DNA of 64,000 nucleotides. Origin: Clostridium sp. E02 (GTDB lineage: Bacteria; Bacillota; Clostridia; Lachnospirales; Lachnospiraceae). Both the position numbers and the translations under genes were made by a program. Of this stretch, positions 39,164 to 46,922 are shown one piece after another. The stretch spans positions 1 to 64,000 of the forward strand of contig NZ_RJLQ01000016.1 of the NCBI RefSeq assembly GCF_003833015.1. The letters run 5' to 3'. Each line of letters begins with the position of its first letter. The stretch's first letter is position 1. The notes below the pieces were generated by a model. The model made no database searches and had not been told where the DNA came from. It saw nothing but the letters and a program-made list of their open reading frames with translations.

Positions 39164-40296
39164 TCTCTCATTCCCCCATCTGCTGATCTATGGATTTCTA
39201 AAACCCTTTGGTATATTTGATCCAGCTCATCCACGCATTTTAACGGCCTTGGATCGATTGCAAGCGATCCTATGTTCGCTTGATAGTCTCTGGTGAATAT
39301 AGAGACCTCTCCCTCTTGCAATTTCTTCCCTACCTCATTTGCATCAAATCCATATTGCTCAGGAGAAAAACTGATTTTACAACGATAGATCTCTCTTCCA
39401 GCCTCATCTTTTATGATCGAAGTTTTACACCCTGGTATTTCTCCCACTCGCGCTGCAAACGTTTCTAGATCCTCCTTTGTTACAACCTCCTTTTTTTCTC
39501 CCATCATGTATTCTTCCAGTGCCCTTAAAAGTCCCATGGTGCATTCTTTTCCCACCTTCATGGCACGCCCAATCCCCTTATACTGCATCCGCATATGATC
39601 TGCCAGTTTACTCGTCTTGCAGGCTACAAACCCACTGGTAGGACCCTCAACTGCCTTTGCCCCACTGTAGCATACAAAATCTGCTCCCATGGAGGAATAT
39701 ATCTTTAAATCTTCTTCGGCTGCGGCATCTACAATGCATGGAATTCCCAATTGGTTCGCCAGTTGAATCACTGATTTTGCATCCACCATATCCTTTTGCA
39801 CGCAGTGATGGGATTTGACGTAAAAAATCGCCAGCGTATGTGCTGTCACCGCCCGGCTTATGTCCTCTAGTGTGGATCCATTGGCATAACCGGCCTCTAC
39901 GATTTTCCCACCTCCTAACTGGATCATCTCAGCAACCGGTGCACCAAAATCCACATGGTGCCCTTTCAAAAGGATGACTTCTCTCTTGGTGATTTCAGGA
40001 AGAATCTCATAGAGATGCTTTACCTTTTGTAAGTTCCCCTCACAGATTAAAGCAGCTACAGACAAAGCGATTCCAGCAGAAGCACTGCTTGTCACACATG
40101 CATCCTCTGTGCCTATCATACGACCTATTTTTTTTCCAGCAAAAGCATATAAATGATCAACCACCACATAGTTTTCTGCTGCTTCTACCAGAGTTTTTCC
40201 AACTCCTTCTGATATGGTTGATACCCCTAATTTTGTCATTCTACCAGACGCATTGATTACGGTTTTTAATCCATTTTTTCGATATATATTATCCAT
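39160..40296 (-). CDS. dgaE: D-glucosaminate-6-phosphate ammonia lyase, DgaE-like
   Basis: A 378-residue PLP enzyme of the SelA-like (fold I) group. Lys 214 in FVCYSGAKAVEGPTSG is the likely PLP lysine; the VDAAAEED region has the conserved Asp binding the pyridine nitrogen. In Salmonella DgaE converts D-glucosaminate-6-P to 2-keto-3-deoxygluconate-6-P and ammonia. Its neighbours here (mannose-class PTS before it, KDGP aldolase after it) reproduce dgaABCDEF gene order, which distinguishes it from true selenocysteine synthases. Confidence 0.88.
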   Translation of the reverse strand: MDNIYRKNGLKTVINASGRMTKLGVSTISEGVGKTLVEAAENYVVVDHLYAFAGKKIGRMIGTEDACVTSSASAGIALSVAALICEGNLQKVKHLYEILPEITKREVILLKGHHVDFGAPVAEMIQLGGGKIVEAGYANGSTLEDISRAVTAHTLAIFYVKSHHCVQKDMVDAKSVIQLANQLGIPCIVDAAAEEDLKIYSSMGADFVCYSGAKAVEGPTSGFVACKTSKLADHMRMQYKGIGRAMKVGKECTMGLLRALEEYMMGEKKEVVTKEDLETFAARVGEIPGCKTSIIKDEAGREIYRCKISFSPEQYGFDANEVGKKLQEGEVSIFTRDYQANIGSLAIDPRPLKCVDELDQIYQRVLEIHRSADGGMRE

Positions 40297-40311
40297 ATTT
40301 TTCCTCTCGAC

Positions 40312-41139
40312 TTATAAGATTCCCAACAGTGAAGTGATAATGGAGACTGCCACTACGGTCAGCAGGATACGGTTATAATATGGTCCCTTCTTTCTCATAT
40401 AATAATAAATGATAAATACAGCCGCCAACGGAAGGAGCCCAGGTGCTATGGTATTTAATATGTCCTGTATCACGATTTCCGTCCCACTGGAAAAACCAAA
40501 TTTTAATGGTGTCGTTATGGTTACATAGCTTGCCGACAATGCCCCCATCATGGTAAGTCCAATTACATTCGCCGTGAAGATGATGGACTTCATCTTTCCA
40601 CCATGAAGCAGAGATACCACTGATTTTTTTCCAAGCGTATATCCGTTATGGATCAGCCCATAGGCAATTGCAATAGTAATTGCAGGATACAGAATCAGTG
40701 GTAGAATTCCTCCTAATGCAGAACCATTGCTTGCAAATGGAAGGAAAATAGAAATAATAATGGGCATAATTGCCGCCCAGACGATGGCATCCCCCATACC
40801 TGCGATAGGCCCCATCAGTCCGGTCTTAATTCCCGTGATGGCCTCATCGGTTACATTTTCCCCATTGGCTTTCTGCTCTTCCATGGATATGGCAATTCCC
40901 TGAATGATGGCACCAAAGACTCCTTCCGTATTAAAGAAAACCAGGTGACGTTTTAAAGCTGTACTTAATTCTTCATCTGTATCATAAAGTTTTTTTAGGA
41001 CTGGTGTCATGGATGCGCAAAACACAAGACTCTGCAAACGCTCATAAGAGTTTGAAAGTTCTGCACCTGCGTAGTAAATCCACATGGATTTTGTAATGTC
41101 TTTTTTGTTTAACTTCTTTAACGGTGTCTGATCTGCCAT
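40312..41139 (-). CDS. dgaD: Mannose-class PTS EIID component
   Basis: A 275-residue EIID: SMWIYYAGAELSNSYERLQSLVFCASMTPVL, GAIIQGIAISMEEQKANG, and GLMGPIAGMGDAIVWA are family signatures. C-terminal helices anchor it to EIIC. Together with the EIIC it imports and phosphorylates the hexosamine acid. The start has GAGGAGGCGATATAAG upstream. Confidence 0.92.
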   Translation of the reverse strand: MADQTPLKKLNKKDITKSMWIYYAGAELSNSYERLQSLVFCASMTPVLKKLYDTDEELSTALKRHLVFFNTEGVFGAIIQGIAISMEEQKANGENVTDEAITGIKTGLMGPIAGMGDAIVWAAIMPIIISIFLPFASNGSALGGILPLILYPAITIAIAYGLIHNGYTLGKKSVVSLLHGGKMKSIIFTANVIGLTMMGALSASYVTITTPLKFGFSSGTEIVIQDILNTIAPGLLPLAAVFIIYYYMRKKGPYYNRILLTVVAVSIITSLLGIL

Positions 41140-41140
41140 C

Positions 41141-41890
41141 TTATATCGCCTCCTCTTTTAACTGGAACAAACCCAAAAGCAATGCCACACAGGTTGCAAA
41201 AATAGCGACTGCCATGGTGTCAAGTTTCAAATACATCACTGCAAAGAATCCCATGATGAAAAATGGAATCAGATTCTTTTTCCCGATCACGGATAGCGTA
41301 ATCGCAAAACCAAGAGCAGGTAAAATTCCACCCATAATCTCAAAGGAATGCATCAGCCACTGGGGTAAAATTTTCATAAGTTTCTCTACTGCTGTGACAC
41401 CAAAAAAATCAATGGCAAATACAATGGGAAACCGGATTACAAGACCTGCAATTGCTGGATATAAAAACGCCGCACGGAGAATTCCTTTCGTATCTGCATT
41501 TTCAGCGTATCGGTCAGCCATATGGACCCAAACTGCGTTGGTACTTCTTCTTAACTGATCAACAAATACTCCAAGGACACCAAACGGAATGGCAAGTGCG
41601 ATGGCAACCTCCGGAGCCATATGCGACATGACACCCAAAGGAATGGCAATACAGCCAGCTAAGGCCGGATCACTGGGGACATTGCCGCCAGGTGTAGAGG
41701 TTACTCCCAGATAGACCAGCTGCAGCCCCGCTCCGATTTTCATAGCCAGTACCATATTTCCTGTTAAAAGTCCTACAAAAACCCCAATCACTACCGGTTG
41801 CAGTAACATGGCTGAAAATGTATATCCAAGCCGCAAACGGCAAAACCAATAATAAACCCCCATACATAATGATAACAACAACACGCTCAT
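41141..41890 (-). CDS. dgaC: Mannose-class PTS EIIC component
   Basis: A 249-residue EIIC with helices such as LLQPVVIGVFVGLLTGNMVLAMKIGAGLQLVYLG and TSTPGGNVPSDPALAG, the family fingerprint. Ribosome site AGGGAGGTTTTTT. It forms the sugar channel with EIID; mannose-class EIICs contain no phosphorylation site. Confidence 0.92.
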   Translation of the reverse strand: MSVLLLSLCMGVYYWFCRLRLGYTFSAMLLQPVVIGVFVGLLTGNMVLAMKIGAGLQLVYLGVTSTPGGNVPSDPALAGCIAIPLGVMSHMAPEVAIALAIPFGVLGVFVDQLRRSTNAVWVHMADRYAENADTKGILRAAFLYPAIAGLVIRFPIVFAIDFFGVTAVEKLMKILPQWLMHSFEIMGGILPALGFAITLSVIGKKNLIPFFIMGFFAVMYLKLDTMAVAIFATCVALLLGLFQLKEEAI

Positions 41891-41901
41891 AAAAAACCTC
41901 C

Positions 41902-42393
41902 CTAATTATTGTATTTTTTTAGAATGGTATTTAATTCTTGAGGAACATCCTCCGGAATCGTCTGAAAAATCACCTTAACCCCTGAATTTTGTAAATAATT
42001 TAACACTTCTACATCCAAGTCATCTAACGTAATGTTTTGAAATACAACCTTACGGTTCGGTGCTCCACCCAGTCCTCCAACCTGTATGTCTGACACCTTG
42101 ATTCCTTTGTCGTATACTTCTTTCATACTTTCTAGGTCAGGAAGCAGCAGAAGAACACGTCCGTCTCCAAACTGATTTTCTTTGAAGTTTAGAGCTGCTC
42201 CTTCTTTGCTATAACATTCTACTTTCACTCCTGCCGGCGCTGCCATTAAGTAGATTTCCAACATAAATTCATCTGCCGCCAGGCTGTCACTTACCACGAC
42301 GATCTTGTTCGCCTGAGACTGATTGACCCACTTTGTCATTACCTGTCCATGAATCAGTCTGCTGTCAACTCTGCATAATACGATATCTGCCAT
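41902..42393 (-). CDS. dgaB: Mannose-class PTS EIIB component
   Basis: A 163-residue EIIB with phospho-His 15 in CRVDSRLIHGQVMTKWV. The family is otherwise confirmed by VGGLGGAPNR and VFQNITLDDLDVEVL. It takes phosphate from EIIA and passes it to the sugar during transport through EIIC/EIID. Confidence 0.93.
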   Translation of the reverse strand: MADIVLCRVDSRLIHGQVMTKWVNQSQANKIVVVSDSLAADEFMLEIYLMAAPAGVKVECYSKEGAALNFKENQFGDGRVLLLLPDLESMKEVYDKGIKVSDIQVGGLGGAPNRKVVFQNITLDDLDVEVLNYLQNSGVKVIFQTIPEDVPQELNTILKKYNN

Positions 42394-42405
42394 TGTTTCC
42401 TCCTC

Positions 42406-42813
42406 CTATTGTTCCATAGAATTTAAGACTTCCTTAACTACGTCTATGATTGATTCTTGCCCCTGCTGTAATACCACATCAAAGTTACAATCCCCCGTAT
42501 ATTTTATCTGAGTACAAGCTTCAATCAGAAGGGGGGCATTTAGCCCTGATATCACTTTTAAATTTTGTTCTTTCCCGATTTTAGCACCTACATTGGTTGT
42601 TGTCCCTCCAAATACATCAGTCATAATCAGCGATTGCTTTGGCATACCTTTTGCATACGCATTAACAAGCGTGTAATACTCAGTTAAGGTCTGTTCTGGT
42701 GTTAGTGGAATTTCATAGACAAAATCCACACTTCCCATTATCATCTTTAAACTCTCTGTTAGTGCCTGTCCCCAGCCCCCATGGGTCAAAAGTAAAATTT
42801 GCGGTTTGCTCAT
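42406..42813 (-). CDS. dgaA: Mannose-class PTS EIIA component
   Basis: A 135-residue EIIA with the phospho-His 11 in LLLTHGGWGQAL and the SLIMTDVFGGTTTNVG block seen in ManX/LevD-type EIIA. First gene of the dga operon, transcribed from the promoter at 42858-42886. Unlike many such operons, no LevR/DgaR sigma-54 activator is seen nearby; the divergent regulator is RpiR type. Confidence 0.93.
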   Translation of the reverse strand: MSKPQILLLTHGGWGQALTESLKMIMGSVDFVYEIPLTPEQTLTEYYTLVNAYAKGMPKQSLIMTDVFGGTTTNVGAKIGKEQNLKVISGLNAPLLIEACTQIKYTGDCNFDVVLQQGQESIIDVVKEVLNSMEQ

Positions 42814-42838
42814 TTTTTCTACCTCCTTTTTTCCTTAT

Positions 42839-42886
42839 TCGAATCCCTATATTTCGAATTGTAGCATACTACATTTTAAGTGTCAA
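42839..42886 (-). promoter_or_regulatory. Sigma-A promoter and possible operator for the dga operon
   Basis: TTGACA (42886-42881), 17 bases, TACAAT (42863-42858), a near-consensus sigma-A promoter. Two TTCGAA palindromes (around 42840-42845 and 42853-42858) sit just downstream of or over the -10, spaced by seven bases: a likely operator for the divergent RpiR regulator. Confidence 0.7.
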
Positions 42887-42969
42887 TGTTGTATTTATAC
42901 TATTTTCACAATTTTTATTATGTATTTTACTACTTTGTCTATCATAACAACCTATTTTATTCAAGGTTA

Positions 42970-42999
42970 TTGAACTAAAGCAGAGAAACATGTTATACT
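42970..42999 (+). promoter_or_regulatory. Sigma-A-like promoter for the RpiR gene
   Basis: TTGAAC (42970-42975), 18-base spacer, TATACT (42994-42999), ahead of the RpiR start. Faces away from the dga promoter. Confidence 0.6.
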
Positions 43000-43079
43000 G
43001 AATTGAAATTCACTACAAAAGTACTACAAAAACACGGCTTCCCCTTTTTGGGAAGAATGAAAGGAAGGCTGTACTGCAC

Positions 43080-43952
43080 ATGGCAGATCATTATGAACTA
43101 TTTACACTCATGGCACGTATTGAAGGAATGTCAAACCAGTTTACCAAGACTGACTGGAAAATTGTTCAATACATTAAAAAAAATACGGAGAATTTTATTG
43201 AGATGAGTGCTCAAGAATTGGCAAAAGAAATTGGAACTTCCGATGCCAGCGTGATCCGCTTTGCCCAAAAAGTAGGGTATTCTGGGCTTAACGAGTTAAA
43301 ATATACCATGCAAAAGGAGATGGATAAAAATTCATCATCCATTAATCACTCCGACTATTCCACTCTATTAAATGACAACAAAATGCTTCTAGACAGCTTG
43401 TTTCACTTAACAAATCCATCGGATATTAATCATGCCCGAAAGCTTATGCTTCGATCTCGGCGTATTTTTATCATTGGCTTAAACTTCAATCAGAATGTAG
43501 CCGAAATAATTGCTCATAAATTTATGATACTTGGTCTTACCGTTCAGGCTCTTACAAATTACGATACTTTAAAGTTGTATCAAAGCCTGTCCAAAGAAAG
43601 CGATCTTTTTATTACCATATCTCTTTCTGGCAACCATAAGCAATTGTCCACCATCTTATCCGATTTTAAAAAAAATGACAGCAGCGTACTTTTGATCTCC
43701 AATTATGAAAAGTCCCTTTGCTCTCCCTATGTAGATTTGACCCTATTGATTCCCAAAACTGATTTTCTTCACAGCAGCAACACCATATCCAGGGAAATCT
43801 TAATCTTAGTTCTTTTCGATATGCTGTTTCACAACTTTTTATGTGAAGATATGGGGGTCTTTCAAAATTTCCAAAAAGCTGCCTCTTATTCAAAACTCAG
43901 CGATCAAGATGATACCAGAGATAAACTGGACCGTCTGATGGACTTACTTTAA
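43080..43952 (+). CDS. RpiR/MurR-family transcriptional regulator
   Basis: A 290-residue regulator: N-terminal HTH_6 domain (SAQELAKEIGTSDASVIRFAQKVGYSGLNELKYTM) and a C-terminal SIS sugar-phosphate-binding domain (FIIGLNFNQNVAEIIAHKF; DLFITISLSGNHKQLSTIL). Divergent from dgaA and sharing its control region, it most likely represses the dga operon, with a phosphorylated amino-sugar acid as inducer. Ribosome site AAAGGAAGG. Confidence 0.9.
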   Translation: MADHYELFTLMARIEGMSNQFTKTDWKIVQYIKKNTENFIEMSAQELAKEIGTSDASVIRFAQKVGYSGLNELKYTMQKEMDKNSSSINHSDYSTLLNDNKMLLDSLFHLTNPSDINHARKLMLRSRRIFIIGLNFNQNVAEIIAHKFMILGLTVQALTNYDTLKLYQSLSKESDLFITISLSGNHKQLSTILSDFKKNDSSVLLISNYEKSLCSPYVDLTLLIPKTDFLHSSNTISREILILVLFDMLFHNFLCEDMGVFQNFQKAASYSKLSDQDDTRDKLDRLMDLL

Positions 43953-43957
43953 TTTAC

Positions 43958-44002
43958 AACCCAAAAGGGACTGGTCGCTAAGCGACCAGTCCCTTTTGGG
44001 TT
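43958..44002. terminator. Perfect 22-bp inverted-repeat terminator
   Basis: Two 22-base arms (43958-43979 and 43981-44002; tips ...GGTCGCT and AGCGACC...) are separated by a single A and end in TTTT. An unusually long, symmetric stem that terminates the RpiR transcript. Confidence 0.9.
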
Positions 44003-44160
44003 TTCTATTTATTTCAATTACTACAAATGTTTTCATTTTTTATATAAAAATATCCGCACTTCATTATCCATGATAGCATAATAAATATTACAAGTCTACC
44101 ATTTATTTGTTTTTTTGTTATACTTAAGAAACTGGTAATTAAAAAGGAGGAGACAAAGAA

Positions 44161-44286
44161 TGAAAGTTAAAAATGCTGACTGGTATAAAACAATATGGAG
44201 CCTAGATATTAAAAATCAATCCTGGGTTGAAGATACAGATCCACCTTTTACGGAAAGGAAGCAAGCCCCAAAGAGATGCAGCTGAT
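44161..44286 (+). pseudogene. N-terminal remnant of a class I methyltransferase
   Basis: A 41-codon frame after AAAAAGGAGGAGACAAAGA: MKVKNADWYKTIWSLDIKN is the characteristic N-terminus of a small SAM-methyltransferase common in clostridia, followed by QSWVEDT. It breaks at TEHQ-type expected sequence and stops at TGA (44284-44286) with no methyltransferase core (no SAM-binding GxGxG). The strong ribosome site survives. The following sequence gives no continuation in any frame, so the gene was truncated by deletion. A short functional peptide is possible but unlikely. Confidence 0.6.
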
Positions 44287-44303
44287 TGTTTATTCAGAAA
44301 AAC

Positions 44304-44819
44304 TCACTTCATAGTCTCCTTTTTAAAAACTTTCTTCATGATGTCGCAGGATAAGCTCATCCCGTATTCTTCCACCTGGAAGACTTTAGTCTTTGTGAAT
44401 CCATGAGATAAGTAAAACTGTATGGCACGTTTATTGGACGATAGCACTTCCAGTTCACAATACTCACACCCTCTTCCAATCATCTCTTTCTCAATTTGTT
44501 GATAAAAAGCATGTCCAACCCCGATTCCAATAAAATGAGGCAGTAGATAAAATGCATGCCACTGTGCATAGGTCTCCTGTCCATTGCAGTCGACACCAAA
44601 CACAGTACTTCCGATTATGACTCCATCGCCTTCTGCAATAAGACAAATATCTCCATTATTTATACTCTCCTGCAAAATCGGTACCCAATGGTCCGACTTT
44701 AAGGAGGACAAATACTCATGGTCCATCTGTCCTTCATACGCTGCTACATAACTGACTACGATTTGTACGCTTACCTTCTCCAATTCATCCAATGATGGAA
44801 CCCTATATACAATCCCCAT
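44304..44819 (-). CDS. GNAT-family N-acetyltransferase
   Basis: A 171-residue GNAT: HAFYLLPHFIGIGVGHAFYQQIEKEMIGRG holds the acetyl-CoA loop (x-G-I-G-x-G variant), followed by CEYCELEVLSSNKRAIQFYLSHGFTKT, the strand-turn-helix typical of the C-terminal core. Start after AAGGAG. Its 5' end overlaps the stop of the TIM-barrel gene by 17 bases, so the two are co-expressed. Substrate unknown. Confidence 0.85.
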   Translation of the reverse strand: MGIVYRVPSLDELEKVSVQIVVSYVAAYEGQMDHEYLSSLKSDHWVPILQESINNGDICLIAEGDGVIIGSTVFGVDCNGQETYAQWHAFYLLPHFIGIGVGHAFYQQIEKEMIGRGCEYCELEVLSSNKRAIQFYLSHGFTKTKVFQVEEYGMSLSCDIMKKVFKKETMK

Positions 44820-45585
44820 TTTTTACTCCTTGTAATGACTCTAGCCTTTTTGCCCGTTGAAATGCTTCTTTTAGATATTCTTCTGCCGAAAGATGGTTAT
44901 AATTCCAATTCATCGCCTCAATTGCCGTTGGACCGGAATAACCAGTTTTCGTAATTTTTTTCATCGCTTCAGACCAATTGATTGTACCGTCAAAGGGGAA
45001 TCGGTGTATGCTATTTCCATCAAAGTCGTGTAAATGCAATGCCATCAACCGGGAACCATACATGGATAGCAAATCATAGTTAGGATAATAGTGGTAGTGA
45101 TGGCAGCAATCGTAGCAGAATCCCACGCGCCGAGAATCCACTTGATCCAGCATATAAGTTAAATTGGTAAAGTTATGTAAATTCTCCAATGCAACATTGA
45201 CTCCAAGCTGTTCCGCTGTTTCAGCGATTTTCTTGATTCGATTCAATCCCAATGTATTATAAGGTTTGTCATCATCTGGAAGATGCACCACCATGGTGGG
45301 AATCTCGTATTCTGCACAGTCCTTAACGCATTGCAAATAGCAATCAATGGAGGCTTCCCCGTCTAGAGTATCAAGCCAGATATTGTCCTGAACTTGGAAC
45401 GGCGTATGAATATTTTCTATAACAAGACCTGCTTCCCGAGCTATTTGTGGACCATTGCGATAATCCTCTCGCCCTAACCATTCACTCCACCATAATAAAA
45501 CTCCGTCAAACCCCGCTTCTTTTATCAGCCGATAACGTTCCTTTATCGGCAATTCATAGCCAAACCAATCATAAATTGTAAGCAT
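44803..45585 (-). CDS. Xylose isomerase-like TIM-barrel sugar phosphate isomerase/epimerase
   Basis: A 260-residue protein of the AP endonuclease 2/xylose isomerase-like family. VVHLPDD, VALENLHNF, VGFCYDCCHHYHYYPN, LMALHLHDFDG, and TAIEAMNW provide the metal-binding Glu, Asp/His and His residues at successive strand ends. Ribosome site AGGGGGAGAGGATC. Such enzymes isomerise or epimerise a sugar or sugar-like acid, but the substrate cannot be set by sequence. It is the first gene of a two-gene unit with the GNAT. Confidence 0.8.
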   Translation of the reverse strand: MLTIYDWFGYELPIKERYRLIKEAGFDGVLLWWSEWLGREDYRNGPQIAREAGLVIENIHTPFQVQDNIWLDTLDGEASIDCYLQCVKDCAEYEIPTMVVHLPDDDKPYNTLGLNRIKKIAETAEQLGVNVALENLHNFTNLTYMLDQVDSRRVGFCYDCCHHYHYYPNYDLLSMYGSRLMALHLHDFDGNSIHRFPFDGTINWSEAMKKITKTGYSGPTAIEAMNWNYNHLSAEEYLKEAFQRAKRLESLQGVKNGDCI

Positions 45586-45724
45586 GATCCTCTCCCCCTA
45601 TGTTCAAGCGTTCCTAATCAAAAATTCAATTACTTTTCTAATTTTTAATTATAAAGTAAGTTAAAGATAAATTCCAGCCTTAGGTAGTTGTTTTTAATAT
45701 ATAAGTTGATTTACAACCCAAAAT

Positions 45725-45774
45725 GGGAGTGTTGCAAAATGACTATTTTTAGTCATGGAGCAACGCCCCTTTTT
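45725..45774 (+). terminator. Hairpin with T-run
   Basis: GGGAGTGTTGC pairs with GCAACGCCCC with one bulge, plus ATGACT/AGTCAT inside, followed by TTTTTC. No gene reads into it on the plus strand, so its parent transcript may have been lost. Confidence 0.5.
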
Positions 45775-45990
45775 CTGTTTACTGAGGAGAAGTCAAGTAC
45801 TTGATTCGAAGAATTGTAGTGAACGAATACAAAGTAGTCAATCGAGAACCGATATGAATAGAGACCCTCCTGGTTGTCTCTATTATTTCATAGTTAGAGG
45901 AATTTGTGGAACGGCAGGTTATTCATCGCTTACGTTTCACCACACAAGAATATTCAAATAGTGCAAATAATAGGTGTCTTGATATACGAC

Positions 45991-46018
45991 AAAAAGGAGC
46001 CGGATTAACCGACCCCCT
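45991..46018 (-). terminator. Terminator of the toxin/immunity pair
   Basis: Minus strand GGGGTCGG with loop TTAAT and CCGGCTCC (two G-T pairs) then TTTTT, about 80 bases past the immunity gene stop. Confidence 0.65.
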
Positions 46019-46095
46019 ATTAAGGATATTTTATCTAACTACTACTTTTATTTTTTACTTTTGCATGTAAACTTCAGTTATAAAATTCTGGAATC

Positions 46096-46560
46096 TCAAT
46101 TATGTTTTTTTAAAAACAGTCCTTCTTGTTGAACCAACTGATTAAGTAATTGAACCACTTTATCAGGTACATTATAAATTGTTACGGCAAATTCTCCCTC
46201 AATAGTAATAAGAAAAGCAAGCTCAGTAAAAAGAATATTGATAGAGGAAAAATCTTTTAATATAATCTGACGAATAATATATGATAACTTTTTAGGTGTA
46301 TTTTTTCTAATATTCTCTTCGAATGGAAAATCAAACTTTTTTGGAATTTTTTTAGTGGGTTCTATCAAATATATCTCACATTGATAATAGTATATAAGTT
46401 TTAGAATTATCCTTGAAATTTTTTTTGAAAATGACTTAAGTTCACTTTGCTCAAAATATTCTTCTAATTCTAAAAAATTTGGATTGTCAGTATTATACGG
46501 AATATAATCAATATAATAATAATTTTCAGTTTCCTGTAAAGAATTTATTAACTCATACAT
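46096..46560 (-). CDS. Probable immunity protein next to orphan toxin tip
   Basis: A 154-residue acidic-to-neutral cytoplasmic protein with no known fold that I can name (MYELINSLQETENYYYIDYIPYN start; aromatic- and Ile-rich). No signal peptide or membrane segment. It starts eight bases after AAGGTGG and 15 bases past the stop of a truncated toxin C-terminal domain, the position and size expected for an immunity gene of a polymorphic toxin. Composition is notably AT-rich compared with housekeeping neighbours, common for such cassettes. Function is inferred only from position. Confidence 0.5.
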   Translation of the reverse strand: MYELINSLQETENYYYIDYIPYNTDNPNFLELEEYFEQSELKSFSKKISRIILKLIYYYQCEIYLIEPTKKIPKKFDFPFEENIRKNTPKKLSYIIRQIILKDFSSINILFTELAFLITIEGEFAVTIYNVPDKVVQLLNQLVQQEGLFLKKHN

Positions 46561-46575
46561 ATTATTAACCACCTT

Positions 46576-46899
46576 CTATTTCGCTAATACTTCTCCATTC
46601 TCACCCAGAGATGCAACTCTTTTATTGGATTTGTCTTTTAACTTCCATTTTCTATTTCCATGACTAGCTTTATCCTGATCAATTGTCCAGCCACCTTTTT
46701 CTTTATAAGCCGTTTTACGATTAACTCTTTGATCAAATTTACCTAAATCTACATTTCCATCATCATCTAATAACCTAGAGGGAATTTTAGCTCTTATTTT
46801 TGCTATTTTACGATTATCAGAGTTTTCTAAATAATCGGATATAGTATCATAGAGCCACGTACCTGCTTTAACAGCACCATATCCTGCAATAACAATTTG
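46576..46899 (-). pseudogene. Orphan polymorphic-toxin C-terminal domain (no start)
   Basis: The minus-strand frame is open for 107 codons between a TGA (46902-46900) and the TAG at 46578-46576, with no Met. It encodes GYGAVKAGTWLYDTISDYLEN, then a domain with a GGWTIDQDKASHGNRKWKLK motif and ending ASLGENGEVLAK. GWxIxxDxAxHGGxxWKLxD with a closing ASLxxxGxVL is a pattern I associate with polymorphic-toxin C-terminal domains (perhaps Ntox21-like). Such tips sit at the end of long secreted proteins; here there is no N-terminal part, consistent with a silent cassette kept for recombination or a remnant. Confidence 0.6.
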
Positions 46900-46922
46900 T
46901 CAAACAAACTTTTTTTAAAAGG

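Larger units (their letters stand above)
45586..46095. other. 510-base stretch without a gene: hairpins and unclear remnants
   Basis: No convincing coding sequence. 45586-45720 is AT-rich upstream DNA of the TIM-barrel gene. A hairpin-terminator with GTGTTGC/GCAACGCC arms and an inner ATGACT/AGTCAT stem follows at about 45725-45769, ending in TTTTT. A second, AGAGAC/GTCTCT, lies near 45861-45890. Open frames here lack ribosome sites and known motifs. At the far end is the terminator of the toxin/immunity pair. The patchwork, next to an orphan toxin, looks like debris of deletions or insertions. Confidence 0.45.

Noticed and set aside
39160-40296. SelA (selenocysteine synthase) reading of the PLP gene
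   Set aside because: Neighbour genes for a mannose-class PTS and KDGP aldolase fit the D-glucosaminate-6-P lyase; no selB or tRNA-Sec nearby.
45755-45961. 68-codon plus-strand frame in the debris region
   Set aside because: No ribosome site, starts inside a terminator hairpin, and no recognisable motif.
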